Shown one piece after another: positions 1 through 8,781 of a stretch of DNA of 64,000 nucleotides. The notes below the pieces were generated by a model, which ran no database searches, had not been told where the DNA came from, and was given only the letters and a program-made list of their open reading frames with translations. The first letter of the stretch is position 1; the number at the start of each line of letters is the position of its first letter. Origin of the DNA: Amycolatopsis benzoatilytica AK 16/65 (lineage in GTDB: Bacteria; Actinomycetota; Actinomycetes; Mycobacteriales; Pseudonocardiaceae); the NCBI RefSeq assembly GCF_000383915.1, contig NZ_KB912942.1, positions 8,636,470-8,700,469 on the forward strand, given 5' to 3'. A program made the translations under genes and the position numbers.

Positions 1-897
1 CCCGCGATCGACGCGTCTCCGAAGAGCCTGCGCCGCGCTTTCGCTGATCTGCAGGCCGGAGTACGCGCGAGGGAACTGTGGGCGCTGCTCGCGTGGCAGG
101 ACATCAAGCAGCGCTACCGCCGATCCTCGCTGGGTCCGTTGTGGATCACGGTCGGGATGGCGGTCACCGCGCTCGCGCTGGGCGTGGTGAACTCGGCGCT
201 GTTCGGCACGTCCATCTCGACGTTGCTGCCGAGCATCACCACCGGGCTGATCCTCTGGAACTTCATGAACGGCTGCATCGTCGAGGGCTCGGAAACGTTC
301 ATCTCGAACGAGGGGATGATCAAGCAGCTGCCGGCCCCGGTGTCGGTGTACGCGCTGCGCACGGTGTGGCGGCAGGCGTTGTACCTCGCGCACAACCTGG
401 TCGTGTACGTGCTGGTGCTGGTGATCTTCTTCGGCAAGCTCTCGCAGCCCTACCACTTGGTGGACCGGCCGGGCGCGTTGCTGCATCCCGGGCTGGGCTG
501 GGGAATGCTGCTCGCGGTGCCCGCGCTGGCGCTGGTGCTGCTGAACGGTGCCTGGGTGGTGCTGTTGTTCGGCGTGGTGTCGACGCGATTCCGGGACATT
601 CCGCCGGTGATCCAGAGCTTCATCACGATGTTGTTCTACGCGACGCCGATCATGTGGTCGATGGACCAGGTGCGCGCGATGAACCAGGGTTCGCGCGAGG
701 GATTCGGTTCGGTCGCGGTGAACCTGCTGCAGCTGAATCCGGTTTACCACTTTGTGGAGATCGTCCGCGCGCCGCTGGTGGGGCAGCAGCAGAGCTGGAC
801 GCACTGGCTGGTCGCCGGAGTGGTGACCGTGGTCGGCTGGACGCTGGCGATGCTCGTGCTGCGGAATTACCGGGCGCGCGTCGCTTATTGGGTGTGA
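1..897 (+). CDS. ABC-2 polysaccharide export permease (Wzm-like), 5' truncated by window edge
   Basis: Membrane subunit of an ABC exporter that moves lipid-linked polysaccharide (O-antigen, galactan or teichoic-acid type) across the plasma membrane. The frame is open from base 1, so the start lies outside the window. Near the visible N-terminus is the family hallmark stretch with WALLAWQDIKQRYRRS followed by LGPLWIT, then about five to six hydrophobic segments and a C-terminal helix ending VAYWV. The partner ATPase (Wzt) is not visible and may lie upstream. The family call rests on the conserved N-terminal stretch and topology; the substrate is not inferable. Confidence 0.88.
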   Translation, partial: PAIDASPKSLRRAFADLQAGVRARELWALLAWQDIKQRYRRSSLGPLWITVGMAVTALALGVVNSALFGTSISTLLPSITTGLILWNFMNGCIVEGSETFISNEGMIKQLPAPVSVYALRTVWRQALYLAHNLVVYVLVLVIFFGKLSQPYHLVDRPGALLHPGLGWGMLLAVPALALVLLNGAWVVLLFGVVSTRFRDIPPVIQSFITMLFYATPIMWSMDQVRAMNQGSREGFGSVAVNLLQLNPVYHFVEIVRAPLVGQQQSWTHWLVAGVVTVVGWTLAMLVLRNYRARVAYWV

Positions 898-990
898 GGC
901 GATCCCCGCGGTCCGGTGCCTCTGCCGGCCGCGAGCTGGCGTTGTCCGTGCCGCCGTTTAGCGCTGGGGCGGTCGGGGAACGGAGCTCAG

Positions 991-2070
991 ATGAAGCGTC
1001 GGAAGACTTGGCTCGCCCTCGTGACAGCGCTGCTGGCGATGACCACGCTCGCTGCCGCACCGGGCGAGCTCACGCCGCGGCAACTGGCCGGACAACGGGT
1101 GATCTATTCCTATCCCGGTCTGACCCCGCCCGCTCTGCTGCTGCAACGAATCCGCGCCGGCGAAGCGGCGGGTGTGATCTTCTTCGGCGAGAACATCTCT
1201 AGCACGCGGCAGATCGCGGGCGTCATCCGGCAACTGCGGGACGCGAACGCGCGAAGCCCAGTACACCGCCCGCTGCTGCTGATGACCGACCAGGAAGGCG
1301 GCAAAGTCCGCCGACTGCCCGGCGAGCCGACTCTCTCGGAGAAACAGGTCGGGCAGGCGGCTGATCCCTCCGCCGCGGCGAAGGCAGCCGGAACCGGGGC
1401 TGGCCAGAACCTTGCCGGGGTGGGCATGAACGTGAACCTCTCGCCGGTGCTGGACGTCTATCGCCAGCCTGGAAACTTCATCGACAAGTACGGCCGTTCG
1501 TACAGCGACGATCAGCGGACGGCCGGCACCCTGGGCCGCGATTTCGTGGCGGCGCAGCAGGCGACCGGGGTCGCCGCGACGGCCAAACATTTCCCTGGCC
1601 TGGGCGCGGCCCCGGCCGGAAGCAACACAGATGTCGGCCCGGTGACGCTGAATGTCCCGTTGGCTGAACTGCGCGATAAAGACGAAGCGCCGTACGACCC
1701 GGTTGTCAGCGCGGGAGTAAAGCTCATGATGCTGTCGTGGGCGATATACCCGGCATTGGACGGCGCTCGCCCAGCCGGTCTCTCCCCGGCTGCAGTGCAG
1801 GAATTGCGGAACGGCAAGCAGTTCGGCGGGGTGACGGTGACCGACGCGTTGGAAGCGGGCGCGCTGAAGTCCTTCGGCGGGACAGGGAATCGCGCGGTGC
1901 TGGCGGCGAAGGCGGGGATGGACCTGATCCTGGCCTCCGCTCGGGACGTCGGCCAGGGCGACGATGCCGCGGCCGCGCTGGCGGCGGGGTGGTCGGACGG
2001 GTCGCTGCCGGGTGCGGACTTCGAGGCGGCGGTGGGCCGGGTGGCCGCGTTACGGGACGCGCTTAAGTGA
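991..2070 (+). CDS. Secreted glycoside hydrolase family 3 (beta-N-acetylhexosaminidase/NagZ-like)
   Basis: Predicted exported 359-residue glycosidase acting on beta-linked N-acetylglucosamine-type substrates, possibly in cell-wall turnover. The ATG at 991 follows a GGAG ribosome site and opens a signal peptide (MKRRKTW then a hydrophobic run ending LAAA). Single GH3 N-terminal barrel: TDQEGGKVRRLPG, NLSPVLDV, the signature KHFPGLG (K199, H200) and VTVTDAL, in which D285 is the likely nucleophile. The upstream extension of the open frame to 916 is not needed and would bury the signal peptide. Length fits NagZ-type single-domain enzymes. Substrate preference is inferred from the family only. 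Confidence 0.88.
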   Translation: MKRRKTWLALVTALLAMTTLAAAPGELTPRQLAGQRVIYSYPGLTPPALLLQRIRAGEAAGVIFFGENISSTRQIAGVIRQLRDANARSPVHRPLLLMTDQEGGKVRRLPGEPTLSEKQVGQAADPSAAAKAAGTGAGQNLAGVGMNVNLSPVLDVYRQPGNFIDKYGRSYSDDQRTAGTLGRDFVAAQQATGVAATAKHFPGLGAAPAGSNTDVGPVTLNVPLAELRDKDEAPYDPVVSAGVKLMMLSWAIYPALDGARPAGLSPAAVQELRNGKQFGGVTVTDALEAGALKSFGGTGNRAVLAAKAGMDLILASARDVGQGDDAAAALAAGWSDGSLPGADFEAAVGRVAALRDALK

Positions 2071-2104
2071 GGGCGGCACTGGCTGTCGGAGCGGTGACGG
2101 AAGG

Positions 2105-2156
2105 GTCGTGAAGGGAACTTTCAGGGCTCAGAGTCCCTCAAAGTTCCCTTCACGAC
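2105..2156. repeat. Palindromic intergenic element, GTGAAGGG family, copy 1
   Basis: Two 22-bp arms (2105-2126 and 2135-2156) pair around an 8-nt loop with a single mismatch (2122 against 2139). The outer arm reads GTCGTGAAGGGAACTTT. It begins 34 bp after the glycosidase stop codon, so it may end transcription or stabilise the mRNA 3' end. The outer GTGAAGGG/CCCTTCAC arms recur at 3396, 14586, 22025, 30384, 34877, 39007 and 43592. Confidence 0.85.
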
Positions 2157-2342
2157 TTTCCTGGGCGCATGGAAGCCCCCCTCGCCGGTCAGCCGGTCGA
2201 CGGCCCGTCCTCGCTCGGCCACCCGAGTGATCATCTCGCGCACAATCCCCGTTACGGGTGACACCCGGCGGTGTGGACATCGCGCTGACTTCCGCCTGAA
2301 CGGGCACCCTTGCCTGCGGACACCCCCACGACGGGAGGACGA

Positions 2343-2639
2343 ATGCAAGCCTGGTGGCTCCTGGTCGCCGTCGCCGCGGTGTTCGTGGTGCTGGCTCTGG
2401 TGTTCCTGCGCCGTGCTGCCAGGCGTCGCTCGGCCGGCCCCCCGGTGCCTGCCCAGACGACCGCGGGAACGAACCCGGCGCGGCGATTGGTGTCCCCACT
2501 GGACGACGTGCCCCGGCGCGCGCGCCACCGGCTGGACGATGCGCATCCGCTGGCGCGGTATCCGGTGGCGCGCCAACGCCCGATGCCGCACCCCCGGCAG
2601 TCGGATCGCCAGGATGCCGCTCGGGAGCCGCGGGACTAG
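2343..2639 (+). CDS. Small membrane protein with basic cytoplasmic tail (unknown function)
   Basis: 98-residue protein not matched to a named family. The ATG at 2343 is preceded by GGGAGGAC. Residues 3-22 form one hydrophobic helix (WWLLVAVAAVFVVLALVFL), followed by an RRAARRR stop-transfer cluster and a Pro/Arg-rich tail, suggesting a single-pass membrane anchor with a basic cytoplasmic tail. It stands alone between a palindromic repeat and an isochorismatase-like gene. Coding likelihood rests on the ribosome site and the coherent membrane topology. Confidence 0.6.
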   Translation: MQAWWLLVAVAAVFVVLALVFLRRAARRRSAGPPVPAQTTAGTNPARRLVSPLDDVPRRARHRLDDAHPLARYPVARQRPMPHPRQSDRQDAAREPRD

Positions 2640-2799
2640 CGCGGTTGTGGCAGCAGGTCCTTCACCGGTGTGCTGAGCTGCGCGAAGACCCGCGGTGGAC
2701 GGTGGTCCCGCCCGCAAGCCGGTCGACCGCGGAGCACCACCGTTGTGAGGGAACGCCGCGGGTCCGGTTTCTGTCGGTGCCCGCTGAGATGCTTCCGGC

Positions 2800-3309
2800 A
2801 TGGTTCCCGTGCTGCTCCTGATCGACGTCCAGAACAACATGCTCCTTCCGCCCGCTCCCGTGCCCGATGCGGACCGAGTCGCTACCGCGATCTCTCGCCT
2901 CCTGCAGCGGGCGCGTGCCGCAGGCGCCCAGGTGGTGCACGTCCGGAACAACGGCTCGGGCGATGACCCGGACGTGCCCGGAACTCCCGGTTGGGAGCTG
3001 GTGCACGAGGTGCGCCCCGATGAGCACGTAGTCGACAAGCGGACTCCCGACTCGTTTGCCGGCACCTCGCTCGGCTCGCTGCTGCCGAAGTCGGCACCGC
3101 TCGTGGTGGCCGGGATGCAGAGCGATTTCTGCGTTCGTGCCACCGCATTGGCCGCGCTGGAGCGCGGTCACGAGGTCACCCTCGTTCAAGACGCCCACGC
3201 CACCTACGACGATGAGCTCCCTGCCGCGGAGGAGAGCGCGCGGGTGGACGAGGAGTTGGCCAAGGCTGGCGTGAAGCTATGGAAGAGCGAGGAGGTGGTC
3301 TTCGCCTGA
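2800..3309 (+). CDS. Isochorismatase-family cysteine hydrolase
   Basis: 169-residue cytoplasmic hydrolase of the isochorismatase/nicotinamidase fold. The catalytic triad is visible: D9 in LLLIDVQNN, K80 in VVDKRTPDSFAGTSL and C111 in GMQSDFCVRAT. Such enzymes hydrolyse amide or vinyl-ether bonds; the substrate cannot be told from sequence. No partner genes of siderophore or NAD metabolism lie nearby, so a nicotinamidase-like or ureidoacrylate-type role is equally open. The ribosome site before the ATG is weak (GAGA), leaving the start moderately certain; the DVQNN motif so near the N-terminus supports it. Confidence 0.85.
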   Translation: MVPVLLLIDVQNNMLLPPAPVPDADRVATAISRLLQRARAAGAQVVHVRNNGSGDDPDVPGTPGWELVHEVRPDEHVVDKRTPDSFAGTSLGSLLPKSAPLVVAGMQSDFCVRATALAALERGHEVTLVQDAHATYDDELPAAEESARVDEELAKAGVKLWKSEEVVFA

Positions 3310-3395
3310 TCACGGACGAGAGGCCCGTCCGGCCGGAACGGCGATTTCGAAGATCGTCGCGGGACACGGCGGAGGTGCGGGCCGGTTGCCCAAAG

Positions 3396-3450
3396 GTCCG
3401 TGAAGGGCCCCTTGAGGGATCGAAGTCTCCTCAAGGAGCCCTTCACGGAC
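3396..3450. repeat. Palindromic intergenic element, GTGAAGGG family, copy 2 with degenerate tail
   Basis: Arms GTCCGTGAAGGGCCCCTTGA and its near complement pair across a short loop. Between 3470 and 3555 two decayed half-copies follow (GAGTCCCTCAAGGGACCCTGCACGG-type and GAGTCCCGCAAGGGC-type). The element lies between the convergent hydrolase and the small minus-strand gene, a position where it could terminate transcription from one or both sides. Confidence 0.8.
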
Positions 3451-3574
3451 GGCTGGGCACCGGAGCGGGGTCAGGCGAGTCCCTCAAGGGACCCTGCACG
3501 GACGGGCTGGGCCCCGGGAGCGGGTCAGGCGAGTCCCGCAAGGGCTGTCATGGACGTTGTCGGCGCCGATCGGG

Positions 3575-3856
3575 TCAGGCGAGCTCCGCCGAGACGACCG
3601 ACTCCAGCTCGCGCAGCTCGGCCAGCAGCGTTTCCAGCGTCTCGGCGCCGACCAGGACAGTGCAGACCAGACTGCTCTCCCGGACGCCCTCGCGGACGTC
3701 GACGGACAGCTCGTGGACCTTCCCGTGCTGGGCGAGCTCGGCGACCAGGCCGGGGATCTGCTCGATACCGCCGACGAAGTAGGTGGCGATCCGGCGACGG
3801 ATCAGCATCGCGGCGCCCGGGCGGTACGGGGCGGTGGAAAAAGTGCTCAAAGACAT
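3575..3856 (-). CDS. Small conserved-looking protein of unknown function
   Basis: 93-residue protein, not assigned to a named family. The ATG at 3856 is preceded on the minus strand by GGAG about seven bases upstream. The second half is acidic and shows an alternating pattern (HGKVHELSVDVREG, then ESSLVCTVLVGAETLETLLAELRELESVV) that could form a beta-alpha-beta unit ending in an amphipathic helix. It is convergent with the isochorismatase-like gene and precedes, after 216 bp, the end of the PucR regulator gene on the same strand. Coding likelihood comes from its ribosome site and lack of a better competing frame. Confidence 0.6.
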   Translation of the reverse strand: MSLSTFSTAPYRPGAAMLIRRRIATYFVGGIEQIPGLVAELAQHGKVHELSVDVREGVRESSLVCTVLVGAETLETLLAELRELESVVSAELA

Positions 3857-4072
3857 CGCGTTTCTCCGGGAAAATCGGGTGGGCCGGCGGGAAAAGGGCC
3901 AGGTCCCGAAGGGGAAATCCCCGGATTCGGCGTACGCCGACGTCGCACGCCGGCAGCCTGGATCAGCCGGCGCGCCGGGTTACGAGTCGCTTGGACGTCA
4001 TCAGGCGCAGCACGGCGACAGGCTAACACGGCTCCGGCCGGAGTCCAACCTGTCCACAATGGACGGGCTGGG

Positions 4073-5314
4073 TCAGCCGGGCCCGCCCCACGGCAGCCGG
4101 TTGCGCAGCAAAGCGGCCGCACGCAGGGCGACTTCCACTTCCAGCCGGTTTTCGGCGAGCGGGCGGCCGCACAGTTCCTCGGCTTTCCGCACCCGGTAGT
4201 GAACGGTGTTCTTGTGCAGGTGCAGCCGCGCCGCGGCGTGCGTGTAGCTGCCGTCGGTGTCCAGGAAGACCCGCAGCGTCTCGCGCAGCTGTTCGGTGCC
4301 CGGCTCGTCCCCGACGAGGTCGCCGAGCACTCGCGCGATCCAGCGGTACACGTCCTCGGACTGTTCGGTGAGCAGCGCGGCGACCGCGACGTCGTCGAAC
4401 AGGACGACGTTCTGGCTCTGGTCCCTGTCGGTCTCCGCTACCGCCCGGGCGCGCACGGCCTCGCGCAGCGATCCGCGGAACCCGGCCAGTCCGAGCCCGG
4501 GCGCGCCGAGCGCCAGCCGCAGGCCGCCGCCGATTTCCGCCACTCCGGCGCGGAGCCGCCCGACGTCGATCACGTCGCGTTCCGGCCGGACCGTCCAGCT
4601 CCACAGCGTGCGGTCGTCGGCCAGCATGGTCAGCGCCGGACCCCTCCCGCAGACCTCCTGCAGCAGCCGGGCCGCGGACTGCAGCTCGCCCGCGCGTTCG
4701 GCGGGCAGCCAGGCGACCGCCGCGCAGTGCCATTGCCGCATCGGGAACACGAGCAGCTGCTGTGCGGCCTCCTCGGTGAGCGTGTCCGAATCGAGCACCA
4801 GCCGGATCTGTGCGGCGCGGGCGGCGCCGGTGCGGCTGCTCCAGCGGCGCCGTTCGGTTTCGAAGATGTCGATCAGACCCTCGATGACCTGGTCGATGTA
4901 GCGGTTGGTGCGGCGGGACAGCTCGGCTACGGCGGCCAGCGCGAGCTGCGTGCTGATGTTCTGCTGCGCTTCGAGCGCGGCGATGGCCCACTGCTCGAAC
5001 CGATGCTCGCCGAGCCGGTACGCGCGCAGCAGCGCTTCCAGTGACAGCTCGTGCTGTGCGAACCGGCGGGCGTATTCGGCGGCGGCCGGCGGGATGCTGA
5101 TCCGGTCAAGCGGGATGGAATGCGACAGCATGTCGACGATCGCGACGAGGTTCGCGGACGTGCTGGCGATCATCAGCTTGCGCACGGTCTCGTCGTGCCG
5201 GAACTGCGGGATCACCTCGACGAACCAGTCGGTGAGCTCGGTGGTGCGGGCGGCGAGGTCGGCGTCGATGGCGTGCGCCACCTCGGCCACGACGGCGTCG
5301 ACGGCGTCGGACAT
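4073..5314 (-). CDS. PucR/CdaR-type transcriptional regulator
   Basis: 413-residue activator-type regulator. The C-terminus carries the PucR HTH_30 domain (THAAARLHLHKNTVHYRVRK), which binds DNA; the central part resembles a GGDEF-like sensory region found in CdaR/PucR proteins, and the N-terminus is helical (RsbRD-like, with many conserved hydrophobics). The ATG at 5314 is chosen because the protein then begins MSDAVDAVVAEV; the longer frame to 5425 lacks a ribosome site and runs across the divergent promoter. It is transcribed away from the acyl-CoA synthetase gene, so it likely controls that lipid-type operon. The effector is unknown. Confidence 0.85.
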   Translation of the reverse strand: MSDAVDAVVAEVAHAIDADLAARTTELTDWFVEVIPQFRHDETVRKLMIASTSANLVAIVDMLSHSIPLDRISIPPAAAEYARRFAQHELSLEALLRAYRLGEHRFEQWAIAALEAQQNISTQLALAAVAELSRRTNRYIDQVIEGLIDIFETERRRWSSRTGAARAAQIRLVLDSDTLTEEAAQQLLVFPMRQWHCAAVAWLPAERAGELQSAARLLQEVCGRGPALTMLADDRTLWSWTVRPERDVIDVGRLRAGVAEIGGGLRLALGAPGLGLAGFRGSLREAVRARAVAETDRDQSQNVVLFDDVAVAALLTEQSEDVYRWIARVLGDLVGDEPGTEQLRETLRVFLDTDGSYTHAAARLHLHKNTVHYRVRKAEELCGRPLAENRLEVEVALRAAALLRNRLPWGGPG

Positions 5315-5363
5315 GCCGGTCAGGGTAGCGACCGCACCGGCCCGGGGACAGCTGAGCGGCGCG

Positions 5364-5382
5364 GTTGTGACCCCGGCACAAC
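5364..5382. promoter_or_regulatory. Candidate operator between PucR regulator and acyl-CoA synthetase
   Basis: A perfect inverted repeat GTTGTG-N7-CACAAC sits in the divergent intergenic region, 50 bp from the regulator start and about 100 bp from the synthetase start. Placement suggests a binding site for the adjacent PucR protein, but no footprint or consensus is known to me. Confidence 0.35.
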
Positions 5383-5480
5383 GACCCGCGTCGGCTTCGG
5401 TTCTGCGGCCTATGGCCTGCGTCACTCGGCGTACTTACCGTTTCTCCTCATTGACCAGCGTCCGGGAAAGGACTTCGACG

Positions 5481-6917
5481 ATGCATCTCGCGGCAGTGCC
5501 GGAAGAACGGGCGCGGCGGAATCCGCACCAGCCGTGCGTCGCGGACGAGCGCACGGAACTCGGCAACGCTGGGTTCGCGGTCCGGGTCCGCAGCGCGGCT
5601 TCGGTGCTGCGGGCGCGCGGCGTCCGGGCTGGCGACGTGGTCGCGGTGCTGCTGCCGAACCGCGTCGAGTTCGTGGTGACGTTGTTCGCCGCGTGGCGGC
5701 TCGGCGCGGCGGTCACGCCGGTGAACCCGGAGCTGACCGACGGCGAGGCCGCGTTCCAGATCTCTGACGCCGGGGCGAAAGTCGTGGTGGGGCAGAGTGA
5801 TTCGCCTCTGGTGACGGTACGAGTCGAGGAACTGGCCACCGCCGCGCCGGACGAGGGCCCGGTGGCCGACGACGAGCACGCGATCGCGTTGCTCATCTAC
5901 ACCAGTGGCACCACGGGCAAGCCGAAGGGCGTAATCCTCGACCACGCCAATGTCCGGGCGATGACGGAGATGATCGTCAGCGGGCTCGAACTCGGCCCCG
6001 CCGACCACAGTCTGCTGATCCTGCCTTTGTTCCACGTCAACGGAATCGTGGTGAGCGTGCTGTCGCCGCTGCTCGCCGGCGGCCGGTCGACCATCGCCGG
6101 GAGGTTCCGCGCGGGCACCTTCTTCGACCTGGTCGAGCGCGTCCGGCCGACGTATTTCTCCGCGGTCCCAGCGATTTACGCGTTGCTGGCGGGCTTGCCG
6201 GAGACGGTGCGGCCGGACACCTCGTCGCTGCGCCTCGTGGTGTGCGGCGCCGCGCCGATGCCCGCCGAGCTGATCCAGCGCGTCGAGGAGCGGTTCGGCG
6301 TGGTGGTGGTCGAGGGGTACGGACTGTCCGAGGGCAGTTGTGCCTCGACGCTGAATCCGCTGGCCGGGCCCCGTAAACCGGGGACGGTCGGGCGGCCGCT
6401 GCCCGGGCAGGAGGTCAGGTTGATGGACGCGCGGGGCCAGCTGGTCGCCGACGGCCCCGGCGAGGTCGTGGTCCGTGGCCCGAATGTGATGCGCGGCTAC
6501 CTGAACCGCCCGGATGCCACCGCCGAGACGATCGTCGACGGCTGGCTGCACACCGGCGACGTCGGGCGGTTCGACGAGGACGGTTACCTCGTCCTGGTCG
6601 ACCGCATCAAGGACATGATCATCCGGGGCGGGGAGAACCTCTACCCCAAGGAGATCGAGAACGTGCTGCACACGCATCCGGCGGTGCTGGAGGCCGCGGT
6701 GGTCGGCGCGCCGGATCCGGTGCTCGGCGAACTGCCGGTGGCGACGGTGACGTTGTATCCGTCCGCCCGAGCCAGCGAAGCGGAACTGCTCCAGCACTGC
6801 CGGGAGCGGTTGACCCGGGTGAAGGTGCCGGTCCGCGTCGACGTGGTCCCGGCGCTGCCGCGCAATCCGGTCGGCAAGATCGACAAACCCGCACTGCGGC
6901 GAGAACTCGCCAGCTGA
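5481..6917 (+). CDS. AMP-dependent acyl-CoA synthetase/ligase
   Basis: 478-residue adenylate-forming ligase that activates a carboxylic acid as acyl-AMP and transfers it to CoA. Motifs in order: YTSGTTGKPKGV (phosphate loop), LVVCGAAPMP, EGYGLSEG, GWLHTGDVGRFDEDGY, DRIKDMIIRGGENLYPKEIE (hinge) and a C-terminal NPVGKIDKPAL with the catalytic lysine. The ATG at 5481 follows AAAGGA; the long open frame upstream is the antisense of the PucR gene. About 480 residues is compact, typical of medium-chain or aromatic acid ligases. It heads a probable operon with the DUF3556 and flavoprotein genes. Confidence 0.9.
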   Translation: MHLAAVPEERARRNPHQPCVADERTELGNAGFAVRVRSAASVLRARGVRAGDVVAVLLPNRVEFVVTLFAAWRLGAAVTPVNPELTDGEAAFQISDAGAKVVVGQSDSPLVTVRVEELATAAPDEGPVADDEHAIALLIYTSGTTGKPKGVILDHANVRAMTEMIVSGLELGPADHSLLILPLFHVNGIVVSVLSPLLAGGRSTIAGRFRAGTFFDLVERVRPTYFSAVPAIYALLAGLPETVRPDTSSLRLVVCGAAPMPAELIQRVEERFGVVVVEGYGLSEGSCASTLNPLAGPRKPGTVGRPLPGQEVRLMDARGQLVADGPGEVVVRGPNVMRGYLNRPDATAETIVDGWLHTGDVGRFDEDGYLVLVDRIKDMIIRGGENLYPKEIENVLHTHPAVLEAAVVGAPDPVLGELPVATVTLYPSARASEAELLQHCRERLTRVKVPVRVDVVPALPRNPVGKIDKPALRRELAS

Positions 6918-6984
6918 ATCGTCCGAAGCAACCGAGCCCGTATTCGCGGGCCGGTCGACGCTGCCCGAAGAAAGGCGGAGAACA

Positions 6985-8781
6985 ATGGGGTTCAAGACAG
7001 GGGACTTTCCCCCGGTCGTTCCGGAAACGTTCCTGCGGAAGCCGTTGTTCGAACGGACCAAGGCGCTCGCGCTGCACTGGGTCCAGTTCGGTTTCGGTTC
7101 GCCGAAAATGATCCCGACCGTTTACGTGCTGAAGCTGGTCTTCCTGTACGTGCTGGCGGGAACGGCGATCGCCACCGCGACGTCCGGGGCCGCCCCGTTC
7201 TGGCAGGTCGCCGACTGGTGGAACCAGCCGGTGGTCTACCAAAAACTGGTTCTGTGGACGGTGTTCCTGGAAGCGTTCGGCCTCGCCGGTTCGTGGGGGC
7301 CGATCGCCGGGAAGTTCAAGCCGATGACCGGCGGCATCCTGTTCTGGGCTCGTCCCGGCACGATCCGGCTGCGGCCGTGGAAGCGGGTGCCGTTCACCGC
7401 GGGCGACCGGCGCACCGGTTTCGACGTGCTGCTTTACCTGGCTTTTCTCGCCACTGTGCTGACCGCGATCGTGCTGCCGGGCGTCCCGGACGCGGCGCTG
7501 TCGGCGGCCTTGCCCGGCAACACCACGGGTCTCGTCCGGCCGGCGCTGCTGATCGCGCCGATCGCGCTGTACGTGCTGAACGGCCTGCGGGACAAGACGA
7601 TCTTCCTCGCGGCGCGCGGCGAACAGTACCTGCCCGCGTTGGTGTTCTTCGCGTTCCTGCCGTTCGTGAACATGATCATCGCGGCTAAACTGCTGATTTG
7701 CATCGTGTGGATCGGGGCCGGTGTTTCGAAGTTCGGCAAGCACTTCACGAACGTCGTGCCGCCGATGGTGTCGAACAGCCCGTGCATGCCGTTCCAGTGG
7801 CTGAAGCGCGCGCATTACCGCGATTTCCCGCGGGACCTCCGTCCGTCGAAGCTCGCGACGTTCATGGCGCACGTCGGCGGGACCACGGTGGAAATCATCA
7901 CCCCGCTGGTGCTGCTCTTCTCGACCAACCACTGGGTCACCCTCGCCGGCGTCGCGCTGATGGTGGTGTTCCACCTGTTCATCACGTCGACCTTCCCGCT
8001 GGCCGTGCCGCTGGAGTGGAACATCCTGTTCGGCTACCTGTCGATCTTCCTGTTCCTCGGCTTCCCGGCGAGCGCCGGTTACGGCGTCGGAAACCTGACG
8101 CCGGGCTGGCTGGCCGTCGTGATCGCGGCCGCGCTGCTGTTCTTCCCGATCCTCGGCAACCTGCGGCCGGACCTCGTCTCATTCCTGCCGTCGATGCGGC
8201 AGTACGCGGGGAACTGGGCGTCGGCGCTGTGGGCGTTCGCGCCGGGCGCGGAGGAGAAGCTGAACACGCTGCCGCACCGGCCGACCAAGAACCAGGTCGA
8301 CCAGTTGCAGGCGATGGGGTACCCGGCCGAAGTCGCCGAGATCACCATGCAGCAGACGATTGCCTGGCGGTCGATGCACAGTCAGGGCCGCGGGCTGTTC
8401 TCGGTGCTGGCGAAGAACCTGCCCGACCTCGAGACGCGGACCGTGCGGGAGGCCGAGTTCGGCTGCAACTCGATTATCGGCTTCAACTTCGGCGACGGGC
8501 ACCTGCACGATCTGAGCTTCGTCAACGCGGTGCAGAAGCGGGTCGGGTTCGCGCCCGGCGAGTGGATCGTGGTGTGGGTCGAGTCGCAGGCGATCCATTC
8601 GAAGGTGCAGCATTACCAGGTGATTGACGCGGCGGTGGGGGTTATCGAGCGGGGGCACTGGACGGTCTCGGACGCGGTGCGCGAGCAGCCCTGGCTGCCG
8701 AACGGGCCGATTCCGCTGACCGTGACCTGGACCGCGAACGCCGCCCAGCCGCAGCCAAGCGAGAAGAGCGTACCGGCATGA
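6985..8781 (+). CDS. DUF3556-family integral membrane protein
   Basis: 598-residue membrane protein recognised as DUF3556, a family known from mycobacteria and relatives. Strong ribosome site (AAAGGCGGAG) before the ATG. The N-terminus MGFKTGDFPPVVPETF is family-typical, followed by roughly eight to ten hydrophobic segments and a soluble C-terminal third (from about residue 420). No catalytic motif is evident. Its ATGA overlap with the following flavoprotein gene indicates coupled translation, and the acyl-CoA synthetase upstream suggests a lipid or terpenoid substrate. Biochemical function is not established to my knowledge. Confidence 0.85.
   Translation: MGFKTGDFPPVVPETFLRKPLFERTKALALHWVQFGFGSPKMIPTVYVLKLVFLYVLAGTAIATATSGAAPFWQVADWWNQPVVYQKLVLWTVFLEAFGLAGSWGPIAGKFKPMTGGILFWARPGTIRLRPWKRVPFTAGDRRTGFDVLLYLAFLATVLTAIVLPGVPDAALSAALPGNTTGLVRPALLIAPIALYVLNGLRDKTIFLAARGEQYLPALVFFAFLPFVNMIIAAKLLICIVWIGAGVSKFGKHFTNVVPPMVSNSPCMPFQWLKRAHYRDFPRDLRPSKLATFMAHVGGTTVEIITPLVLLFSTNHWVTLAGVALMVVFHLFITSTFPLAVPLEWNILFGYLSIFLFLGFPASAGYGVGNLTPGWLAVVIAAALLFFPILGNLRPDLVSFLPSMRQYAGNWASALWAFAPGAEEKLNTLPHRPTKNQVDQLQAMGYPAEVAEITMQQTIAWRSMHSQGRGLFSVLAKNLPDLETRTVREAEFGCNSIIGFNFGDGHLHDLSFVNAVQKRVGFAPGEWIVVWVESQAIHSKVQHYQVIDAAVGVIERGHWTVSDAVREQPWLPNGPIPLTVTWTANAAQPQPSEKSVPA

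Noticed and set aside
3557..5044. 495-residue plus-strand open frame
   Set aside because: Lies opposite the PucR regulator gene, which has clear domain motifs; composition is that of an antisense G+C-rich frame.
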